Positions 7,618-13,999 of a stretch of 15,739 nt of DNA are shown here, one piece after another. A model generated the notes under the pieces. The model saw only the letters and a list, made by a program, of their open reading frames with translations. It was not told where the DNA came from and ran no database searches. Both the position numbers and the translations under genes were made by a program. Numbering within the stretch: the stretch's first letter is position 1; every line of letters starts with the position of its first letter. The DNA is taken from positions 1 to 15,739 of the forward strand of contig CAYLME010000074.1 of NCBI GenBank assembly GCA_964384585.1, read 5' to 3'. This DNA is from DASTYK01 sp964384585 (GTDB lineage: Bacteria; Gemmatimonadota; Gemmatimonadetes; Longimicrobiales; RSA9).

Positions 7618-7943
7618 GCGGCGCGGCCCTTGAGGCAGCGGTCGAGCTCGCGCGCGGCGGTGTGCGCCTCGCATGCCGTTTGGATCGCGGCCGCCGCACG
7701 TTGAATCGCGCGGCGGTCGAAGCCATCCAGTAGATCTGGCCGCCGGGCGAGGGTGCGGGCCGCCCGAAGGAATCCCTTGAGCGTCTCGGCAGTGGGGTCG
7801 GCCTGTTCCTCCCGCCGCATGCGCTCTATCTCGATGGCGCGTGATTCGGAGTCCAAGCCGAACAACGCGAGCGCCTCCACGGTCACGCCCGGGGGGGGAG
7901 TCTCGGTGTCTTCCGCGATGCGGAGTCGGTTGCTAGCTTTCAC
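7614..7943 (-). CDS. Small hypothetical protein coupled to rep
   Basis: The 109-residue protein is mostly predicted helix and charged: ALFGLDSESRAIEIERMRRE, TLKGFLRAARTLARRPDLL, AAAAIQTACEAHTAARELDR. It has no TM, signal or recognised domain. The start is GTG 7943, supported by a strong AGGAGG seven bases upstream. Its TGA overlaps the GTG of the replication gene (GTGA, 7614-7617), so the two are likely co-translated. A role as a replication accessory or loader is possible from position only. Confidence 0.75.
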   Translation of the reverse strand: MKASNRLRIAEDTETPPPGVTVEALALFGLDSESRAIEIERMRREEQADPTAETLKGFLRAARTLARRPDLLDGFDRRAIQRAAAAIQTACEAHTAARELDRCLKGRAA

Positions 7944-8022
7944 GGTGCATCCTCCTGGAGGCGGTCCAGCGGGGGTGAAGTGATCGGCGCGAATGGCGAT
8001 TCGCTTCGATCGCGAACAACAC

Positions 8023-8058
8023 GAAGAGGCGGTCGCTCAGTCGAGCGGTCGCCTCTTT
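8023..8058. terminator. Strong hairpin upstream of rep operon genes
   Basis: The stem GAAGAGGCG.../...CGCCTCTTT (8023-8038 with 8043-8058) closes on an AGTC loop. It is 16 bp and continuous if three G-T pairs are allowed. On the plus strand it is followed directly by TTTCG. On the minus strand, the direction of the local genes, it is followed by CGTGTTGTTC, a weak U-tract. It lies between the AlpA-like gene (stop 8168) and the small ORF (start 7943), so it could terminate or attenuate transcription into rep. Confidence 0.5.
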
Positions 8059-8103
8059 CGCGTCTGGCTACTGCGGTGACTGCATGCATCGTTCTGTCCT
8101 GCT

Positions 8104-8170
8104 GTCACGGCGGCTGCGTGCGGGCCGCCTGCCGTGACGCACGGCGTGGTTGCCGCGCGGTGCTGCGTCA
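8104..8170 (-). other. Overlapping alternative hairpins in leader of rep genes
   Basis: GTCACGGC (8104-8111) pairs with GCCGTGAC (8131-8138). TGACGCA (8135-8141) pairs with TGCGTCA (8164-8170). The two stems share bases 8135-8138 and so exclude each other. They precede the hairpin at 8023-8058 on the minus-strand transcript. The 224-bp gap 7944-8167 contains no gene. The arrangement resembles an attenuator, but that is inference. Confidence 0.35.
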
Positions 8171-8437
8171 CGCCGCTACGCCCGCCTGCGGCCGTTCGGC
8201 GCGCGGGAGGGTGGAACTGCGTTGCTGCGATCGCTCCCACTCGAGAAGTGCGTCCTCGGCGATGCGCACCGATCGCCCGATGTGCGTGACGCGGGGGCCT
8301 CTGCCTTGGCTGCACAGCCGCGCAACCGAAACCGGATGCCAGCCCCATCGCTCGGCAACCTCGCGGTACCGCAGCAGTCGCGGCCCTGCGATCGGCGGCG
8401 TCGACTTCGCCCCGGGAGTCGGTCGCGGCGCCTGCAT
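8168..8437 (-). CDS. AlpA/excisionase-like HTH protein (second of pair)
   Basis: The 89-residue protein contains a MerR/excisionase-type HTH: RLLRYREVAERWGWHPVSVAR (about 20-40, only the key positions RYREVAERWG and SVARL matter), then RVTHIGRSVRIAEDALLEWE, in which GRSVRI is the beta hairpin that excisionases use to touch DNA. A longer frame reaches 8485, but ATG 8437 is chosen because it overlaps the stop of the upstream gene as TGATG, a coupling signal. Likely roles are excisionase or activator in the element's switch, together with the HTH gene upstream. The family assignment is fairly firm; the function is inferred. Confidence 0.8.
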   Translation of the reverse strand: MQAPRPTPGAKSTPPIAGPRLLRYREVAERWGWHPVSVARLCSQGRGPRVTHIGRSVRIAEDALLEWERSQQRSSTLPRAERPQAGVAA

Positions 8438-8658
8438 CAGCCGACGGCCTCGAGTTCGCGCTCCTCTGCGTGCTGTGCGAGCCACGCATAGACCGCAGAG
8501 GGCGCATAGCGAACGGAGTGCCCCACCCTGATCGCCGGCGGAAGCGCGGGTGTGGTGCCGGCCTTCCGTGCGGCGGCGCGGCGCGTCCGGATCGCGGCTG
8601 GACTGAGTTTCAGCAGCCGCGACAGGTCGACGTCAGTCCACAACTCTTTGTCGGTCAT
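8437..8658 (-). CDS. AlpA/excisionase-like HTH protein (first of pair)
   Basis: The 73-residue protein reads TDKELWTDVDLSRLLKLSPA, then AIRVGHSVRYAPSAVYAWL: an HTH_17/excisionase layout (helix-turn-helix, beta-hairpin wing, final helix with W). ATG 8658 is chosen over the longer frame to 8934 because GGAGG lies six bases upstream and the upstream frame is antisense to the regulator at 8756. Its Shine-Dalgarno lies inside a perfect dyad (8662-8698) that could hide it in the mRNA. The gene is divergent from the regulator at 8756, the usual place for an early excision or activation gene opposite a repressor. Confidence 0.8.
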   Translation of the reverse strand: MTDKELWTDVDLSRLLKLSPAAIRTRRAAARKAGTTPALPPAIRVGHSVRYAPSAVYAWLAQHAEERELEAVG

Positions 8659-8661
8659 GAA

Positions 8662-8698
8662 TATCCTCCGAATCGCGTTAGGTAACGTTCGGAGGATA
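8662..8698 (-). promoter_or_regulatory. SD-sequestering hairpin or operator dyad
   Basis: TATCCTCCGAA (8662-8672) and TTCGGAGGATA (8688-8698) are perfect 11-bp inverted repeats. A nested CGTTA/TAACG stem (8676-8680, 8683-8687) lies between them. On the minus-strand transcript the proximal arm contains the GGAGG ribosome site of the gene starting at 8658. The distal arm contains CCTCC. The folded RNA would block translation. Alternatively the dyad is a DNA operator for the divergent regulator. Confidence 0.6.
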
Positions 8699-8719
8699 CG
8701 GCATCTGTCTGGGGCGGTA

Positions 8720-8748
8720 TAGACCCTGTGTGTTCTGTGTGGTAGATT
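8720..8748 (+). promoter_or_regulatory. Candidate promoter with repeat in spacer, for 8756 regulator
   Basis: A -35-like TAGACC (8720-8725, 4/6) and -10-like TAGATT (8743-8748, 4/6) are separated by 17 bp. The spacer consists of the tandem pair CTGTGTGTT-CTGTGTGG (copies at 8726 and 8735, 9-bp period). Transcription would start at or next to GTG 8756, giving a leaderless mRNA, consistent with the absence of a ribosome site. The repeats could be a self-binding operator. The match to consensus is moderate. Confidence 0.4.
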
Positions 8749-8755
8749 TCGTTCC

Positions 8756-9271
8756 GTGCCGCGACCGCAGAGATCCATCATCCTGGAGAATCCGAGGGCG
8801 CTCGCGGTCGCAATAGAGTGCCTGCGCTCCGTTCGTGAGTTGTCTGTGCGCACGATGGCAGGGGAGATGGGAATCTCCCATCCACAGCTCGCGCTCTTGC
8901 TGGGCGGTAAGACGAAGCGCCTGCGAATGCTCACGTGGAAGAAGATTCTTCTTTGGGCGGTGAGGCAGCGCCATGCGTACCGCGATCGAAAGAACTCCGC
9001 TGAGTACCGCTCGGTTACGCGCGCGCTAATGGCGGGCCGCGCGAACGACCCAAATGCTCTCGAACAAACGGCCGATGTGATCGAGGACTACGTAGCGACC
9101 GGCGTCGCGCTTGGGTGCCTGCTCGAAGTGGCGGCGTCGACCTTCAAGTTCCCCGTTCTATCCGAGGCCGACAGCGCGGCTCTCGTGAGGGAGGCCCTGA
9201 GCGGCAGAACACTCACTGCCTTTGAGTCGGAGCTATTGGCGCAACAGGGAAGAGTCGTGGGGGCGGTCTAG
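8756..9271 (+). CDS. Divergent HTH regulator, likely element repressor
   Basis: The 171-residue protein carries an HTH at about 28-50 (LSVRTMAGEMGISHPQLALL), followed by LGGKTKR-x-R-x-x-T-W-K-K-I, as in lambda-repressor-like proteins. The remaining ~110 residues are helical (ALEQTADVIEDYVATGVALG, LVREALSGRTLTAFESELLA) and probably mediate dimerisation or signal sensing. The start GTG 8756 has no ribosome site and may be leaderless. It is divergent from the AlpA-like pair, the arrangement of a repressor/early-gene switch in satellites and prophages. Its HTH resembles the regulator at 1372. Repressor function is inferred. Confidence 0.75.
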   Translation: MPRPQRSIILENPRALAVAIECLRSVRELSVRTMAGEMGISHPQLALLLGGKTKRLRMLTWKKILLWAVRQRHAYRDRKNSAEYRSVTRALMAGRANDPNALEQTADVIEDYVATGVALGCLLEVAASTFKFPVLSEADSAALVREALSGRTLTAFESELLAQQGRVVGAV

Positions 9272-9354
9272 CGGGAATCGGTTGGCGCGCCCCGCGCGCG
9301 TAAGCGAACCCTCCGGTTGGCGTATGCGCGGAACTGGGGGCTGGAAGTGCAGAA

Positions 9355-9379
9355 GGCCCCGCGACTGCTCAGCGGGGCC
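9355..9379. terminator. GC-rich hairpin between convergent genes
   Basis: GGCCCCGC (9355-9362) and GCGGGGCC (9372-9379) form a perfect 8-bp stem with a 9-base loop, between the stops of the regulator (9271, plus) and the membrane-protein gene (9498, minus). It probably terminates both. No U-tract is obvious. Confidence 0.6.
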
Positions 9380-9396
9380 CTCGCATTCGTCTGGAC

Positions 9397-9416
9397 GGAC
9401 GAACCTGGACGAACCT
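9397..9416 (+). repeat. Tandem 10-bp repeat
   Basis: GGACGAACCT is present twice head-to-tail (9397-9406, 9407-9416), preceded by a partial GGAC. It lies in the 226-bp convergent intergenic region 9272-9497, which otherwise holds only the terminator hairpin. No function can be assigned. Confidence 0.5.
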
Positions 9417-9497
9417 AGTAGTTCAGTGTCATCGTTGAATCCTCCGTTGGGAGTCTTGAAGTATCGCCTTAAACTCTTGCCACGTCAAGGGATGCGC

Positions 9498-10181
9498 TTA
9501 AGGCTTCACGGGCGCTCCAAACACGCCATCGTGTTGCAGCTTCTCGACTTCCGCCTGGATCTTCTCCAGACGCTGCTTCTTATACCACCGGTGGTACAGA
9601 GAGATCACGTTCTCATACGGCCCGCTGTTCGGGTCCCGGTACCGCTGCGTGATGATTGACGCGTACAGCATCAGGACGATCGTGCAGTAGATCGTGGCAC
9701 AAGGCGTGTACGCGACGTCGGGGTCAGCGAGGTCGTGGGTGAAGTGAATGGCCCATGTCTCGAGCTGGTTGAGCACCTTCAGGCTCAACGCGCGCCCCTC
9801 GGGGTCGAGCTTTTTCACCCATGCGACAGCCTTCTCGGCCTTTGCATCGTCGATCTCCTTCGGGAAAACGATGCGACCGACGCTGCGCTCAAAGACAACG
9901 ACTTTGTTCTTTGCGAAGTTCGCGGCGAGGGAGTCGATAAGCGGGATAATCTGCTCACGCATCTCCTCGCAGCGTTCCACGGCGTCTACGACGCGCTCTC
10001 GCTTGGCTTGGCTGACGAGCCCCCATCGGGTGTATACAATCGAGATCACACTCGATGTCGCGAGCAACGCGACGACAACTGCGCTGATCCCCTGCAGCCT
10101 CTCCCAATACAGCATCTTCGACGCAACGTCGGCGGCGCCGAGCTGGGCGAGACTGTCGGTAATGGCGGCGGCCTGAATCAT
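9498..10181 (-). CDS. Membrane-anchored hypothetical protein, DUF4760-like
   Basis: With ATG 10181 the protein has 227 residues (GTG 10199 gives 233). One TM lies at about 31-50 (GISAVVVALLATSSVISIVY). A long helical, charged cytoplasmic region follows (AKRERVVDAVERCEEMREQI, LNQLETWAIHFTHDLADPD) with a second hydrophobic stretch (ATIYCTIVLMLYASII) and a C-terminal basic helix (HRWYKKQRLEKIQAEVEKL). The pattern recalls DUF4760-type proteins, but the match is from memory and weak. It is the last gene of the integrase-recombinase run, 6-24 bp after the serine recombinase stop. AGGAG sits too close to the GTG and too far from the ATG, so the start is uncertain. As accessory cargo a defence or exclusion role is possible; nothing shows it. 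Confidence 0.7.
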   Translation of the reverse strand: MIQAAAITDSLAQLGAADVASKMLYWERLQGISAVVVALLATSSVISIVYTRWGLVSQAKRERVVDAVERCEEMREQIIPLIDSLAANFAKNKVVVFERSVGRIVFPKEIDDAKAEKAVAWVKKLDPEGRALSLKVLNQLETWAIHFTHDLADPDVAYTPCATIYCTIVLMLYASIITQRYRDPNSGPYENVISLYHRWYKKQRLEKIQAEVEKLQHDGVFGAPVKP

Positions 10182-10204
10182 CGGCCCCGAGTATCGCACC
10201 GCTC

Positions 10205-11074
10205 CTAGATGCGCGCTAGCCCTTCGGTTCCCGACCTAGCCAGAACTTGACGCACCGTCCCCGCGTGCCACGTACCGCCGCGCTTCGTCGGAACGCCCTC
10301 GCGCGTGAGGCGTAGCGCGATCGCGGCGTAGGGCGCGCCCCGCGCCCGCCAGCGCCGCACGCGATCGATGACCGCGAGCTCCGCAGGGATTGGCACCCAC
10401 GCCGTGCCGTCGCCGGTAGCCTCGTAGCCATACGGCGCGCGTCCGACCCGCTCGCCCTTCGCGACCTTGTGCCGCAGCGCGACCGATGTGCGCTCGGCGA
10501 TCAGGTTCCGCTCGAGCTCCGCCACGCCCGCGAGCATGCCGATGAAGAATCGGCCGAACGCGGTGCTCGTCGCGACGGCTTGGCCGCCCATGTCAACCAG
10601 GTGCAGCGCGACGCCGGCGCGGTCCCATTCCCGCACGGTGTGGAGGCAGTCGACGACGTCGCGGAACGCGCGGTCGAGCTTGTACACGACCACATGCCGC
10701 AGCGGGGCGCCGCCAGCGTGGTCGATGTGGTCGGAAAGCTCCGCGAGCATGGCCGCCGCGGCGGGGCGATCGGCGAGCGGGACGCTGCCGCTGACGCCGG
10801 CATCGACGAACAGCGCGACGTCGGCGAAGCCCTGCGCGATGGCATACGCGCGAAGCTTCGCCTCCTGAGCCTCGAGGCTCACTCCCTCGCGCGCCTGTTC
10901 CTCGGTCGATACCCTGAGGTAGGCCGCCGCGCGTCCGGGCGTGGTCGATGTGGTCGGCGCCGTGCGCGGCCGTCGCGATCGGACGGCGTAGCGAGCGGCT
11001 CCGCGCATCGGGATGGCGGTCGGTGTGGTCATTTTCCGGCTTCGCAGGGTCAGTGAGTGGTCGAGGGTGGTCAC
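10205..11074 (-). CDS. Compact serine recombinase
   Basis: The 289-residue protein has a basic, Thr/Pro-rich N-terminal extension (about 1-48), then a serine recombinase catalytic domain: AAYLRVSTEEQ with nucleophile Ser56 and Arg54, DAGVSGS (91-97), VVYKLDRAFRD (129-139, Asp134/Arg135), and the long E helix TAFGRFFIGMLAGVAELERN with LIAERT. After it comes RAPYGYEATGDG and a Recombinase-type DNA-binding domain (about 212-289). It lacks the zinc ribbon and coiled coil of large serine integrases, so a resolvase, invertase or IS607/accessory recombinase role is more likely than integration. The start GTG 11074 overlaps the upstream stop as GTGA; ATG 11032 is an alternative that removes the extension. 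Confidence 0.9.
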   Translation of the reverse strand: MTTLDHSLTLRSRKMTTPTAIPMRGAARYAVRSRRPRTAPTTSTTPGRAAAYLRVSTEEQAREGVSLEAQEAKLRAYAIAQGFADVALFVDAGVSGSVPLADRPAAAAMLAELSDHIDHAGGAPLRHVVVYKLDRAFRDVVDCLHTVREWDRAGVALHLVDMGGQAVATSTAFGRFFIGMLAGVAELERNLIAERTSVALRHKVAKGERVGRAPYGYEATGDGTAWVPIPAELAVIDRVRRWRARGAPYAAIALRLTREGVPTKRGGTWHAGTVRQVLARSGTEGLARI

Positions 11075-11718
11075 TGTTCGTTACGCCGCCGACGGGCGCC
11101 CGTGCGAGGCAACGCACCCCGGCCATTCGCGATGCGCTCGCGATTCTTGGCGACACAGCTCGGGCAGTTCCTTCTCTTCATGTGCGCGCGCTTAAAGCGC
11201 ATCCCGCATGTGGCGCACGGGGTGATGGTGTTGCGGCGGGCCGCCGCGTAAATGGCGAGCCATTCGCGGTCGTGGGCGGGGATCTTCGCGGCACCACCCT
11301 CCGCACCTCGCGGCAGAGTACCGGCTAAGTCGGCGGCGAGCCACTCGTCCAGCGTGGTGATGTGCGCGCTTGCTTTTGCGAGCGCCGCATCCTTCATCTC
11401 GCGAGCGATAACCTCCACCGCCTGAAGGATGGCGGCGAGCCGGAGCTGGTAGCTCCCCGTGCTGAAGCCGCGCCCGCTGTAGCGATCCATGGGTTGCCAG
11501 TAGACGAGCTCTGGCGCGTTGAGTTGCAGCCGACGCGCTATCGCCCATGCCGTGTCCGCATCCTCCACGACTGGCGCGGCCCCCGGCTTGGTGGGCACTG
11601 TGAGATATGCGTACACGGCCTCGAGGAACCACGCGCGAGCGCGCCTGCCGAACTTCGCGCGACCGTCCGACGGGTTGCCGTCCTCGCCACGATCCTTCCA
11701 CGGGTTGAGCGCTCCCAT
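11071..11718 (-). CDS. Hypothetical protein with C-terminal Cys4 zinc site
   Basis: The 215-residue protein is not recognised. The N-terminal two thirds are helical and soluble (RAWFLEAVYAYLTVPTKPGA, YQLRLAAILQAVEVIAREMK, TLDEWLAADLAGTLP). The C-terminus has Cys168-x-x-Cys171 ... Cys185-x-x-Cys188 (TPCATCGMRF, RRNCPSC), a zinc knuckle or ribbon, then a very basic tail (RTGARRRRNEQ), suggesting nucleic-acid binding. ATG 11718 has GAGAGG six bases upstream. Its stop overlaps the serine recombinase start, so the two are co-translated and may work together, for example as a DNA-targeting partner. That link is inference. Confidence 0.75.
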   Translation of the reverse strand: MGALNPWKDRGEDGNPSDGRAKFGRRARAWFLEAVYAYLTVPTKPGAAPVVEDADTAWAIARRLQLNAPELVYWQPMDRYSGRGFSTGSYQLRLAAILQAVEVIAREMKDAALAKASAHITTLDEWLAADLAGTLPRGAEGGAAKIPAHDREWLAIYAAARRNTITPCATCGMRFKRAHMKRRNCPSCVAKNRERIANGRGALPRTGARRRRNEQ

Positions 11719-11802
11719 TGCGACCTCTCCGGCGTGCGCCGGTGCTAGTCGACCCTGCGGCCGACGGGTGCCCGGATGCCCGGGCGGCGATGAACGGGGC
11801 TG

Positions 11803-12102
11803 CTACTTCACGAGCCTCAAGCCAGTGACCGGCCTTCCCGCAGCAACGGAGGTCCCGCCCGATCTTGTCGCTGCCGGCGCGGGGGTGCGCGCGCATTCCT
11901 TGATGAGGCCGAACATCGCGGCGCGCTCCATCGTCGCCGAGGCGACCGCGATCGGGCGGTGCATCAGCCACGGCTCCTCCAGGTTGGCGGCCTCGTAGGA
12001 GACGGAGTCGCCGTATCGCAGGCCAAGCTCCGGCATGTCGACCACGACGTCGAAGTGTTGGATCATCGGGGGCGCCGCTTTCGGCTTCGGCTTTCGTGCC
12101 AT
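11803..12102 (-). CDS. Small hypothetical protein
   Basis: The 99-residue protein starts at MARKPKPKAAPPMIQHFDVV, with a basic Pro/Lys-rich N-terminus followed by VVVDMPELGLRYGDSVSYEA and a C-terminal Ala/Pro/Thr-rich tail. No family, TM or signal is recognised. A longer frame to 12177 exists, but its extra 25 residues look like non-coding sequence. It lies within the integrase-recombinase run, 75 bp after the interrupted gene and 84 bp before the zinc-site gene. Confidence 0.6.
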   Translation of the reverse strand: MARKPKPKAAPPMIQHFDVVVDMPELGLRYGDSVSYEAANLEEPWLMHRPIAVASATMERAAMFGLIKECARTPAPAATRSGGTSVAAGRPVTGLRLVK

Positions 12103-12177
12103 GCTTCCCACCCTGCGGCATGCGCCGCTGTTGTCGGCTTGCGCCGTGCTGCCGGTAGCGCCGGCTCGCGCCTGCAC

Positions 12178-12660
12178 CTACTTCGCTGCTGCGTTGAACC
12201 TCTTGACGCGCTCAGTAACCATCCGGAGGTCCGTCGGGGGAAAGAGCACCGACACGGCCAGTCGGAAGTCCGGCCGTCCCTTGACGACCCACGCGCGGCG
12301 CGACTCGTCAAACGCATCGTCGTGGATGGCAACGTGGTACTCCCAATCCGCTTCGCCCGACCGATGGCGCCCGATGGGTTCGGAGCGGTTCCCGTACTGG
12401 CCGAAATACCAGTCGCTCATGCGCCGCCAGAGCGATGCGATGCGGCGGTCATGGTGCCCAACGATGTTGAGGAACGCCTCGGCCGTCGCAGCGTCGGTGA
12501 AGGCGAGCCAGACCTTGCCCGTTGCGGTGTGATGCTGGCACGAGAGGTAGGTCGAGATTCCGGCCGTCCAGAGCTCGCGGATCAGGGGGGCGAGCCGAAC
12601 GTCTACGTCGGCCTCCCACTCTCACACCTTCACGCGCTTCTGGCGATGTACCGTGCTCAT
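12178..12660 (-). pseudogene. Hypothetical gene interrupted by in-frame TGA at codon 13
   Basis: A start with a plausible ribosome site (ATG 12660, GGGAG ten bases upstream) encodes MSTVHRQKRVKV and then TGA (12622-12624). The same frame continues open for 147 protein-like codons: EWEADVDVRLAPLIRELW, TAGISTYLSCQHHTATGKVW, LAFTDAATAEAFLNIVG, then MSDWYFGQYGNRSEP and a C-terminal LRMVTERVKRFNAAAK. The SCQ motif after a helix resembles small phage proteins reading (V/I)DxxLAPLIxxLWxxGIxTxxSCQ, recalled rather than searched. There is no ATG, GTG or TTG between the TGA and ATG 12420. From there only 80 residues (12178-12420) could be made separately. TGG or CGA changed to TGA is the simplest history. 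The gene lies 41 bp after the integrase. Confidence 0.65.
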
Positions 12661-12701
12661 GTGCTCGCTTCTCCCTGCCGCCCCGGCGGCGTCTTGCCTG
12701 A

Positions 12702-13991
12702 CTACTTCTTTCCGCGTGCGGCCGTGATCGGTGTGACGTCGGTGGGCGCGCCGGCCTTGGCGATCGCCGCGCCCATGATGCCGGCGCCCGCGCGCGCGGC
12801 CTCGTGCTCCGTCTTGGCGTAGCGCAACGTCGTGGCGGGGTGCCGGTGCCCCAGCAGCGCGCCGACCGTCGCGAGCGGAACGCCCTCGGAGAGCGCGACC
12901 GTCGCGGCGGTGTGGCGGAGCGCGTGGAGCGGCTTCGCGATGCCGGCCGCACGCCGCACCTTGTTCCATGTCCGCTTGATCTCGACGAGCGGCGCGCCGG
13001 GGTTCCTTGGCGACGGGAACACGAAGGGGCCGCGCATCGGGATGGCCTGGAGCAGCGCGATCGCCTCGGGCGCGAGCGCGCGACTCGAGCGGCCGGTCTT
13101 CGTGCGCGTGAGCAGCGCGGCGCCGTTCTCGAGGTCGACCGCATCCCACCGCAAGGAGAGCGCCTCTCCCTTCCGCCAGCCGGTGAGCGCGAGGAACCGA
13201 ATGGCGTCCAGCGCGCCGCCCCGGTCGGGGTTGGGCTCGGCGTCCAGCGCCGCGAAGAGCGCCGAGAGCTCGTCGCGCGTGAGGGGCTCGCGCGTCAACT
13301 CTTCCCGGTGCCAGCGGTTCGCGCCGCGCTTCCCCAAGGCGAACGGGTTGCGGCGCGTGCCACGGTCGGCCTCGGCGAAGTTGAGCAGCGCGCAGCTCAC
13401 CTGCTGGACGCGGTTCGCGAGGATCCGTCGACCGCGCGGCATGGCGCGCCGCACCGACTTGGCGTCCTCGGGGCCGACGTCGGCGATCGGTACCTCGCCG
13501 ATGACCGGGAGCACATGCTTGCCGAGTAGCCGCTCCCACTCGCGCACCGTGCGGTCGCTTAGGCCGCGCTCGCGCGCGTCCGCGAGGAACTCGGCGGCGA
13601 CGGCGCGCACGGGCCGGTCGGCGGCCTCCTTGGCGCGCCGTGCGTGCTCGGCGGCCTGCTGCGCGCGCTTCGATTGCTGCATGTCGAGGAAGGGATCGCG
13701 GCCGGCGGTGACTTCGCCCCGGAGCGCCTCGGCGATCTTGCGGCCGGTGTGCGCGGTGAGCGTCGCGGGCGTGCCGTTCGGCATGGTGACTGGCTCGCCG
13801 ACCGTGCCGATCGTGACGCGGCGCCGCTTCCCCTTCTCCACCGGTGACCAGTAGAGGAGGCTGAGCACCCTGCGGCCGTTCGGCGTGACCTTGAGCTGGT
13901 AGCCGGCGATCGCCTCGTCGGCGATCACGACGTCACGCGAGGCGTGGGGCTTCGCGGCGGCGATCGTGGCCTGCGTCAGCGGCTTCTGCAT
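12702..13991 (-). CDS. int: Tyrosine recombinase integrase
   Basis: The 429-residue protein is an integrase of the P4/DUF4102-like type. The N-terminal arm-binding region includes KVTPNGRRVLSLLYWSPV and RVTIGTVGEP (about 1-100). The core-binding SAM-like domain lies at about 125-225. The catalytic domain has the full set: Arg273 in LTGWRKGEALSLRW, Lys298 in TRTKTGRSS, His356-x-x-Arg359 in HALRHTAA, His382 in LLGHRHPATT and nucleophile Tyr391 in TLRYAK. It inserts and excises the element at the tRNA-Pro repeat, in the usual place next to attR. ATG 13991 has GGGGAG four bases upstream. The leader holds CAGTATCC repeats and a candidate promoter, so autoregulation is plausible. It appears intact. 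Confidence 0.96.
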   Translation of the reverse strand: MQKPLTQATIAAAKPHASRDVVIADEAIAGYQLKVTPNGRRVLSLLYWSPVEKGKRRRVTIGTVGEPVTMPNGTPATLTAHTGRKIAEALRGEVTAGRDPFLDMQQSKRAQQAAEHARRAKEAADRPVRAVAAEFLADARERGLSDRTVREWERLLGKHVLPVIGEVPIADVGPEDAKSVRRAMPRGRRILANRVQQVSCALLNFAEADRGTRRNPFALGKRGANRWHREELTREPLTRDELSALFAALDAEPNPDRGGALDAIRFLALTGWRKGEALSLRWDAVDLENGAALLTRTKTGRSSRALAPEAIALLQAIPMRGPFVFPSPRNPGAPLVEIKRTWNKVRRAAGIAKPLHALRHTAATVALSEGVPLATVGALLGHRHPATTLRYAKTEHEAARAGAGIMGAAIAKAGAPTDVTPITAARGKK

Positions 13992-13999
13992 TGGCTCCC

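Noticed and set aside
8659..8934. N-terminal extension of the AlpA-like gene to 8934
   Set aside because: It is antisense to the 8756 regulator and not protein-like. ATG 8658 has an ideal ribosome site.
12449..13539. Minus-strand frames overlapping int in other phases
   Set aside because: Arg/Pro/Ala-rich shadow sequence. Only the last 12 codons before 12622 are likely real, as the start of the interrupted gene.
12832..13854. Long plus-strand open frame over the integrase
   Set aside because: It is antisense to a complete integrase with all catalytic residues. Long shadow frames are expected at this GC.
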